Shown: positions 20,304 through 25,457 of the stretch, in pieces
Numbering within the stretch: the stretch's first letter is position 1
How the letters are laid out: each line of letters opens with the position of its first letter
Source of the DNA: JAAYQA01 sp964510345
GTDB lineage: Bacteria > Bacillota > Clostridia > Tissierellales > Peptoniphilaceae
Assembly: GCA_964510345.1 (NCBI GenBank)
Contig: CAZEBB010000030.1
Location: 1-25,457, forward strand
Reading direction: 5' to 3'
DNA length: 25,457 nt
The notes under the pieces: model-generated
Told to the model about the DNA's origin: nothing
Database searches by the model: none
Seen by the model: only the letters and a program-made list of their open reading frames with translations
Translations under genes and position numbers: made by a program

Positions 20304-21377
20304 TTGCATAAGAAATTAGTTTTGGAAGACGGATTGGTCTTTGAAGGGCGCTCGTTTGGCTCGGACGAAGACGTGTCCGGCGAGGTAATCTTCAGCACGG
20401 CCATGACGGATTATCAGGGTCTTTTGACGGATCCGTCGATTTGCGGGCAGATCGTCTGTATGACCTTTCCCCTGATCGGCAACTACGGGATCAACCGCTT
20501 TGACAGTGAATCATTGCAGCCGTGGATCGGCGCGCTTTTGGTGCGCGAGCTATGTGATGCGCCGAATAACTTCCGCATGGAGAGCAAGCTAAACGACTAT
20601 TTAGTGAAGAACAATATCCCGGGACTGGAAGGGATTGATACGCGCATGCTGACGAGGCACCTTCGCGAGAAGGGGGCGCTTAAAGGGATCATCGTATCTT
20701 CAGATGTATCGGTGGAGGATGCCATCGCTCGTTTGCACGGGCAGCCGACGGAGGATGCGCCGGTGTCTCTGGTATCGGCGAAAGTGCCGTACCGCATACC
20801 GGGTTCCGGAAAGCGCGTCGTCGTGATCGACTACGGCATGAAAGCCTCGATGGCGGAAGCGCTCAGTAAAAAGAGATATGATGTCACCGTTCTTCCGTGG
20901 GATACGAGTGCAGAGGCGGTGCTCGAGTTAAAGCCGGACGGAGTGTTGCTCAGCAACGGCCCCGGAGACCCGCTGCAAGTGGAAGGAGGTCCCGAGAGGA
21001 TCCGAGAGCTTCTTGGCAAAGTGCCGGTATTCGGCATCTGCATGGGGCACCAGTTGCTGTGCTTGGCGCTAGGCGCAAAGTCCATGAAGATGAAATCCGG
21101 CCATCACGGCGGCAATTACCCCGTGCGCAATCTGGAAACGGGCAAGATCATGATGACGAGCCAAGGGCACGGCTTTGTGATCGATGCGGATTCGTTGGAA
21201 GGGACGGGACTCGTTCCTACGTATTTATCAGTCAACGACGGCACGCTGGAAGGTGTGCGCCACGAGAGTTTGCCCGCGGCTTCGGTACAGTTTCACCCGG
21301 AGGCGTCGCCCGGACCGCACGATGCGGCGAACCTGTTCGACCAATTTGACAAAATGATGGAGAAACACCATGCCTAA
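20304..21377 (+). CDS. carA: Carbamoyl-phosphate synthase small (glutaminase) subunit
   Basis: CarA releases ammonia from glutamine and passes it to CarB to make carbamoyl phosphate for pyrimidine and arginine synthesis. The protein is 357 residues. The N-terminal domain (LVLEDGLVFEGRSFG, then STAMTDYQGLLTDPS and GLEGIDTRMLTRHLREKG) is followed by a class I glutamine amidotransferase domain with nucleophile C246 in GICMGHQ and H331/E333 in QFHPEASPG. I set the start at the TTG at 20304, 8 nt after GGAGGA (20290-20295), where family homology begins. The open frame extends further back to 20199, but that passes through the leader terminator. It overlaps carB by 8 nt. Upstream repeats, a palindrome and an attenuator suggest tight transcriptional control. 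Confidence 0.96.
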   Translation: MHKKLVLEDGLVFEGRSFGSDEDVSGEVIFSTAMTDYQGLLTDPSICGQIVCMTFPLIGNYGINRFDSESLQPWIGALLVRELCDAPNNFRMESKLNDYLVKNNIPGLEGIDTRMLTRHLREKGALKGIIVSSDVSVEDAIARLHGQPTEDAPVSLVSAKVPYRIPGSGKRVVVIDYGMKASMAEALSKKRYDVTVLPWDTSAEAVLELKPDGVLLSNGPGDPLQVEGGPERIRELLGKVPVFGICMGHQLLCLALGAKSMKMKSGHHGGNYPVRNLETGKIMMTSQGHGFVIDADSLEGTGLVPTYLSVNDGTLEGVRHESLPAASVQFHPEASPGPHDAANLFDQFDKMMEKHHA

Positions 21378-24300
21378 ACGAGAAGATATCAAGAAAGTTA
21401 TGGTCATCGGCTCCGGTCCGATCGTGATTGGGCAGGCGGCCGAGTTTGACTACGCCGGCACACAGGCGTGCGCGTCGCTCAAAGAAGAAGGCGTGGAAGT
21501 CGTCCTCGTCAACTCCAATCCCGCGACGATCATGACGGATAAGGGCGTCGCCAATCGCGTGTATATGGAACCCTTGACGGTCGATTTCATGAAGCGCATC
21601 CTACACAAGGAAAAACCTGATGCGATCCTACCCTCCTTGGGAGGACAGACGGGGCTTAATATGGCGCTTTCGCTTTCCCAAGACGGCATTTTGGACCAGT
21701 TAGGGATCGAGATCCTCGGTACCGATATGGAGGCGATCGACAAAGCTGAAAACCGCGAGAGCTTCCGCACCTTGATGAAGAATATCCAAGAGCCCGTACC
21801 GCCGTCCGCGATCGCCGAAAGCGTGCACGAAGCGCTGGCGTTCGCCCACGAGATCGGGTACCCGCTGATCGTGCGCCCCGCATTTACACTGGGTGGCACC
21901 GGAGGCGGGATCTGCGAATCCGACGATGAGCTAGTCGCCGTCGTCGAAAACGGGCTGATCCTCTCCCCCGTAGGGCAGTGCTTGATCGAGATGTCCATCG
22001 CGGGATGGAAAGAGATTGAGTTCGAAGTACTCCGAGACGCCAACGACACGGCGATCGTCGTCTGTTCCATGGAAAATATCGACCCGGTCGGCATTCACAC
22101 CGGCGACTCTATCGTGTGCGCGCCGGCGCTGACCCTCGCCGACCGCGAGTATCAAATGCTGCGCGATGCCTCGCTCAAGATCATCCGCGCGTTGGGGATC
22201 GAAGGCGGATGCAATGTGCAGCTGGCGCTTCACCCGGACTCGTACGATTACTATGTGATCGAGGTCAACCCCAGAGTGTCGCGCTCCTCGGCCCTCGCCT
22301 CCAAGGCGACCGGCGTGCCGATCGCAAAGATTTCGACCAAAATCGCCCTCGGCTATCACCTGGACGAGATCATCAACCCCGTGACCCGCGTCTCCTACTG
22401 CTGCTTTGAGCCCGCGATCGATTACATCGCGCTCAAGCTGCCGCGCTTCGCCTTCGACAAATTCGGCTCCGCGAATCGTCGCTTGGGCACGCAGATGAAG
22501 GCCACCGGCGAAGTGATGGCACTCGGCCGCACCTTTGAAGAAGCGCTGTTAAAAGCGGTGCGCTCGCTGGAGAACAAGGCGTGCCATATCGAACGGCCGA
22601 AGTATCGCGATGCCGGTGACGATGCGCTTTGGAAGATCGTGACGGGGCAAGAAGACGAGCGNNNNNNNNNNNNNNNNNNNNNNNNNNNNNNNNNNNNNNN
22701 NNNNNNNNNNNNNNNNNNNNNNNNNNNNNNNNNNNNNNNNNNNNNNNNNNNNNNNNNNNNNAAGATGGTGGACACCTGCGCCGCCGAATTCTCTTCGCAG
22801 ACGCCGTATCTGTACTCGACCTACGAGCGCGAGAACGAGTCCGTCGTGTCCGATCGCAAAAAGATGATCGTACTGGGCTCCGGGCCGATCCGCATCGGGC
22901 AGGGGGTCGAGTTTGACTACGCGACCGTCCACTGCGTCATGGCGCTCAAACGCCAAGGCTGGGAAGCCATCATCATCAACAACAACCCGGAGACCGTCTC
23001 CACCGACTTCGAGATCTCCGACAAACTCTATTTTGAGCCGCTCACGATCGAAGACGTCATGCACATCATCCGGCTCGAAAAACCGGAAGGCGTCATCGTG
23101 CAGTTCGGCGGGCAGACCGCGATCAACCTCGCCGACAAACTCGTCGCGAAGGGTGTAAAGATCTACGGTACGCCGCTGGAGGCGATCGACCTCGCCGAAG
23201 ACCGCGACCTCTTTGAACTGAAGCTCAAAGAACTCGAAATCCCGATGCCGCGCGGCGAGATGGCTTCAGAACCCGAAGAAGCCGTCCGCAAAGCGCAGGA
23301 GATCGGCTATCCCGTCCTGACGCGCCCATCGTATGTACTGGGCGGCCGCAATATGGCGATCATCTACGACGACACAGAAATGGTCGACTATATGGAAAAA
23401 AACCGCATCGAAAACGGGCCGGACCCCGTCTTGATCGACTGCTATGTCACCGGCGTTGAATGCGAAGTCGACGCCATCTGCGACGGCGAGGCCGTGCTGA
23501 TCCCCGGGATTATGCAGCATATCGAACGCGCCGGCGTGCACTCCGGCGACTCTATGGCGGTATACCCGCCGTATCGCATGGACGAGTCCGTCATCGAGAA
23601 AATCGTCGACTACACGACCCGTATCGGGCGCGGGCTGGGTATTGTCGGGCTATACAATATCCAGTTCGTCATCGATGGCAAGGGCGAGCTTTTCGTGCTG
23701 GAAGTCAACCCGCGTTCGTCGCGTACGGTGCCCTTCCTGAGCAAAGTAACCGACATCAATATGTCAGACGTGGCCACCCGCGCAATATTAGGCGAGACGC
23801 TCGCCATGCAGGGGCAGCCCACCGGTCTGCTGCCGGCAAACGACGACTACTCCGTCAAGATGCCCGTGTTCAGTTTCTCCAAACTTCGAAAAGTAGACAT
23901 CGCCCTCGGTCCGGAGATGAAGTCCACCGGAGAGGTCATCGGCCGCGACAAAAACCTGAACACCGCACTTTATAAGGCGTTGATCGCCGCAGGTTTTCAC
24001 CTGCCCGAGTTCGGCAAAGTCATGTTTACCATCGGCAAGCGCGAAAAAATGGAAGCGCTGGAGCTGGCACGCCGCTTCTCGGAAATCGGCTGGGCGATCT
24101 GCGGCACACAGGGTACGGTCGAGTTTTTACGCGACAATGGGATTCAGGCGGAGAAAGTTGAAAAGATCGGGAAGAAGGGAAAGACCGTGCTGGACGTGAT
24201 CCGAAATCGCGAAGTGCAGCTCGTCATCAACACCTTCAGCGAACGAAAACGCGCCAAGATCACCGACGGTTTCCTGATTCGCAGAGAATCCGTCGAGAAC

Positions 24301-24387
24301 AATATCTCCTGCCTCACCTCATTAGACACCGCGTCTGCCGTGTTGAAGGTGTTGGAAGCTATGAGTTTTTCCGTCCACGCGTACTAG
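21370..24387 (+). CDS. carB: Carbamoyl-phosphate synthase large subunit (interrupted by an assembly gap)
   Basis: CarB uses two ATP to build carbamoyl phosphate from bicarbonate and the ammonia delivered by CarA. Both homologous halves are present. The first begins with VMVIGSGPIVIGQAAEFDYAG, has ATP-grasp motifs such as RPAFTLGGTGGG, and ends at about residue 430. The second begins with VDTCAAEF and MIVLGSGPIRIGQGVEFDY, has RPSYVLGGRNM and the EVNPRSSRTVPFLSK block, and ends with an MGS-like allosteric domain. The 100-N gap falls exactly in the oligomerisation domain. Known residues number about 972, against roughly 1070 for the family, so some 85-100 residues are missing and the real gap is nearer 270-300 nt. 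The frame happens to stay open through the placeholder. The gene overlaps carA by 8 nt. Confidence 0.96.
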   Translation: MPKREDIKKVMVIGSGPIVIGQAAEFDYAGTQACASLKEEGVEVVLVNSNPATIMTDKGVANRVYMEPLTVDFMKRILHKEKPDAILPSLGGQTGLNMALSLSQDGILDQLGIEILGTDMEAIDKAENRESFRTLMKNIQEPVPPSAIAESVHEALAFAHEIGYPLIVRPAFTLGGTGGGICESDDELVAVVENGLILSPVGQCLIEMSIAGWKEIEFEVLRDANDTAIVVCSMENIDPVGIHTGDSIVCAPALTLADREYQMLRDASLKIIRALGIEGGCNVQLALHPDSYDYYVIEVNPRVSRSSALASKATGVPIAKISTKIALGYHLDEIINPVTRVSYCCFEPAIDYIALKLPRFAFDKFGSANRRLGTQMKATGEVMALGRTFEEALLKAVRSLENKACHIERPKYRDAGDDALWKIVTGQEDEXXXXXXXXXXXXXXXXXXXXXXXXXXXXXXXXXXKMVDTCAAEFSSQTPYLYSTYERENESVVSDRKKMIVLGSGPIRIGQGVEFDYATVHCVMALKRQGWEAIIINNNPETVSTDFEISDKLYFEPLTIEDVMHIIRLEKPEGVIVQFGGQTAINLADKLVAKGVKIYGTPLEAIDLAEDRDLFELKLKELEIPMPRGEMASEPEEAVRKAQEIGYPVLTRPSYVLGGRNMAIIYDDTEMVDYMEKNRIENGPDPVLIDCYVTGVECEVDAICDGEAVLIPGIMQHIERAGVHSGDSMAVYPPYRMDESVIEKIVDYTTRIGRGLGIVGLYNIQFVIDGKGELFVLEVNPRSSRTVPFLSKVTDINMSDVATRAILGETLAMQGQPTGLLPANDDYSVKMPVFSFSKLRKVDIALGPEMKSTGEVIGRDKNLNTALYKALIAAGFHLPEFGKVMFTIGKREKMEALELARRFSEIGWAICGTQGTVEFLRDNGIQAEKVEKIGKKGKTVLDVIRNREVQLVINTFSERKRAKITDGFLIRRESVENNISCLTSLDTASAVLKVLEAMSFSVHAY
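22662..22761. other. Assembly gap (100 N) inside carB
   Basis: Exactly 100 N. By comparison with the usual CarB length the true missing segment is probably about 270-300 nt, so coordinates after it are nominal. Confidence 0.95.
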
Positions 24388-24390
24388 GAG

Positions 24391-24419
24391 TTGCATATCC
24401 CATCAAAACAGTATACAAT
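24391..24419 (+). promoter_or_regulatory. Promoter of rpsD
   Basis: There is a -35 TTGCAT (24391-24396), a 17-nt spacer and a -10 TACAAT (24414-24419), starting 3 nt after the carB stop. A small CCCGG/CTGGG hairpin (24424-24436) lies at the start of the predicted short leader. Confidence 0.75.
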
Positions 24420-24466
24420 AAGACCCGGCTGCTGGGACGTAACACAATCGTTTCAGGAGGAAAGAA

Positions 24467-25045
24467 ATGGCAAGACCGATGGGTCCGAGATTTAAAGTCG
24501 CAAGGCGACTGGGGGTGGATGTATTCGGCCATCCGAAGGCACTGAAGAGGGGAGCCCTCACCGTGCGAAAGCAATCCGAATACGCGAAGCAATTGATCGA
24601 AAAGCAAAAGCTGAAAGCCTACTACGGCATGATGGAAAAGCAGTTTGCGAAGATGGTTGATGACGCCATGCGCGGCCACGGCAATGCGGGCGACCGACTC
24701 GTCGAGCGGTTAGAGCGAAGGCTCGACAACCTGGTGTATCGCCTGGGATTTGCGCAAACCCTACGACAGGCCCGTCAGATGGTCGTTCATCGACACATAC
24801 TGGTCGATGGCCGGCGAATCGACCGCCCGTCGTACCTTGTTGAGACAGGAAGCGTGATCGAACTCAAAGAGCGTTCACGAAAGAACGCGATGTTTAAAGG
24901 GAACTTCGATACGCTGGGCATGACGCTCCCGTATTTAGAGAAGGATGCCGACAGCTTTTCCGGCCGCTTGATTGCGCAACCGAAGCGAGAGCAGGTGCCG
25001 ATCGACGTGACCGACTCGCTGATCATCGAGTATTATTCGAAATAA
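24467..25045 (+). CDS. rpsD: 30S ribosomal protein S4
   Basis: S4 is a primary 16S rRNA-binding protein that nucleates 30S assembly and takes part in decoding fidelity. The 192-residue sequence has the N-terminal S4 domain (MARPMGPRFKVARRLG, without the zinc-binding cysteines of some S4 forms) and the S4 RNA-binding domain (RLERRLDNLVYRLGFAQTLRQARQMVVHRHILVDGRRI). It ends with the ...ITEYYSK-like tail typical of the family. AGGAGG (24455-24460) precedes the ATG. It stands alone with its own promoter and a following hairpin, apart from the rpsM-rpsK-rpoA cluster. In Firmicutes a solitary, autoregulated rpsD is normal. Confidence 0.97.
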   Translation: MARPMGPRFKVARRLGVDVFGHPKALKRGALTVRKQSEYAKQLIEKQKLKAYYGMMEKQFAKMVDDAMRGHGNAGDRLVERLERRLDNLVYRLGFAQTLRQARQMVVHRHILVDGRRIDRPSYLVETGSVIELKERSRKNAMFKGNFDTLGMTLPYLEKDADSFSGRLIAQPKREQVPIDVTDSLIIEYYSK

Positions 25046-25049
25046 GATA

Positions 25050-25074
25050 AGCCGCAGCGAAAACTGCGGCTTTA
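25050..25074 (+). terminator. Terminator hairpin after rpsD
   Basis: AGCCGCAG (25050-25057) pairs with CTGCGGCT (25064-25071) around a 6-nt loop. The T run is short (TTTAC), so it may be leaky. Confidence 0.7.
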
Positions 25075-25100
25075 CATATGGCTTGCAAGTCTGATATAAT
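25071..25100 (+). promoter_or_regulatory. Promoter of rpsF
   Basis: A TTTACA (25071-25076), an 18-nt spacer and a perfect TATAAT (25095-25100) preceded by TGA, which forms an extended -10. It overlaps the end of the rpsD terminator. Confidence 0.75.
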
Positions 25101-25111
25101 AGCCAAGTATC

Positions 25112-25143
25112 TCTGCACAGGCAACCAGACCTGTGCCGGCAGA
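25112..25143 (+). promoter_or_regulatory. S6:S18-type autoregulatory leader hairpin of rpsF
   Basis: GCACAGG (25115-25121) and CCTGTGC (25130-25136) form a perfect 7-bp stem. On the 3' side CCG followed by GC is left unpaired before an outer TCT/AGA pairing. A hairpin with a bulged CCG is the hallmark of the leader bound by the S6:S18 complex, which imitates its 16S rRNA site and represses rpsF translation. It lies 20 nt before the ATG. Confidence 0.65.
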
Positions 25144-25162
25144 CCACAGGGAGGTGAAAAAC

Positions 25163-25450
25163 ATGAACAAATACGAAGGGGTTTTTATCTTCTTCCCGGA
25201 TGTGGAAGAAGCAAACCGTGAACAGACATTCGACAGAGTGAAGGCGCTTATTGAAGCTGATGGCGCAATCGACGAGATCGATGAGTGGGGCATGAGAAAG
25301 CTCGCTTATGAGATCGAAGACTATCGTGAAGGCTACTACCGCATTGTACGTTTCCAAACGTCTCCGGACACTTTGGCGGAAGTTGACCGCGTGCTTCGCA
25401 TTTCGGATCCCGTCATGCGTCATATGATGATTCGTCTAGAGGACGAGTAG
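25163..25450 (+). CDS. rpsF: 30S ribosomal protein S6
   Basis: S6 binds S18 and the central domain of 16S rRNA in the small subunit. The 95-residue product (MNKYEGVFIFFPDVEEANRE..., then GMRKLAYEIEDYREGYYRIVRF and RVLRISDPVMRHMMIRLEDE) is a complete S6. I chose the ATG at 25163 because GGAGG (25150-25154) sits 8 nt upstream and family homology starts there; an upstream in-frame GTG at 25133 lies inside the leader hairpin. In most Firmicutes rpsF is followed by ssb and rpsR. Here another ribosome binding site overlaps its stop, so the operon probably continues beyond the edge. Confidence 0.96.
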   Translation: MNKYEGVFIFFPDVEEANREQTFDRVKALIEADGAIDEIDEWGMRKLAYEIEDYREGYYRIVRFQTSPDTLAEVDRVLRISDPVMRHMMIRLEDE

Positions 25451-25454
25451 GAGG
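25449..25454 (+). promoter_or_regulatory. Ribosome binding site for a gene beyond the right edge
   Basis: AGGAGG overlaps the rpsF stop codon and is positioned for a start just outside the window. By the usual gene order this would be ssb, which is inference only. Confidence 0.6.
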
Positions 25455-25457
25455 ACC

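Noticed and set aside
1..25457. CRISPR arrays, tRNA or rRNA genes, insertion sequences, prophage genes
   Set aside because: Looked for by eye on both strands and not seen; the only tandem repeats are the three 23-bp units before carA and a few short pairs.

Overview
The window looks like a piece of a Gram-positive Firmicutes chromosome, most likely an anaerobic Clostridia/Tissierellia-type organism of moderate GC. Supporting signs are strong AGGAGG ribosome binding sites, TTG and GTG starts, sigma-A-type TTGACA/TATAAT promoters, a YycJ/WalJ-RlmH-HtrA cluster, a yybP-ykoY riboswitch and an rpsF leader of S6:S18 type. This placement is inference; no 16S gene is present. Two runs of exactly 100 N (17079-17178 and 22662-22761) look like scaffold gaps of unknown true size.

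Region 1 (1-2480): a minus-strand cation P-type ATPase runs off the left edge. It sits behind a yybP-ykoY (Mn2+) riboswitch with an overlapping terminator, which points to Mn2+ export. Its promoter diverges from the promoter of the next operon.

Region 2 (2451-8390): one long plus-strand operon with tight or overlapping genes: D-Ala-D-Ala carboxypeptidase, WalJ, RlmH, a PPC/DUF296 protein, a TtcA-like tRNA thiolase, four consecutive small two-helix membrane proteins of unknown function, and a membrane-anchored HtrA protease. It ends at a strong terminator.

Region 3 (about 8400-20015): a visibly more AT-rich accessory metabolic block between core genes. It holds an M20 amidohydrolase with two membrane proteins (DUF3100-like plus a 150-residue partner), a lipoprotein, a MerR+XRE+cupin regulator, a 945-residue fusion of a formyltransferase-like domain to an NDP-forming acyl-CoA synthetase, a PLP aminotransferase, a homocitrate/isopropylmalate-synthase-like enzyme and an LeuT-type Na+ symporter. 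Together these suggest uptake and fermentation, or remodelling, of an amino acid or N-acyl amino acid, with ATP recovered from an acyl-CoA. The substrate cannot be read from the sequence.

Region 4 (20013-25457): core genes again. carAB has an elaborate control region: three 23-bp tandem repeats, a perfect 16-bp palindrome, a promoter and a structured leader with a terminator. Then come rpsD with its own promoter, and rpsF with an S6:S18-type leader, with a ribosome binding site for a further gene at the right edge.
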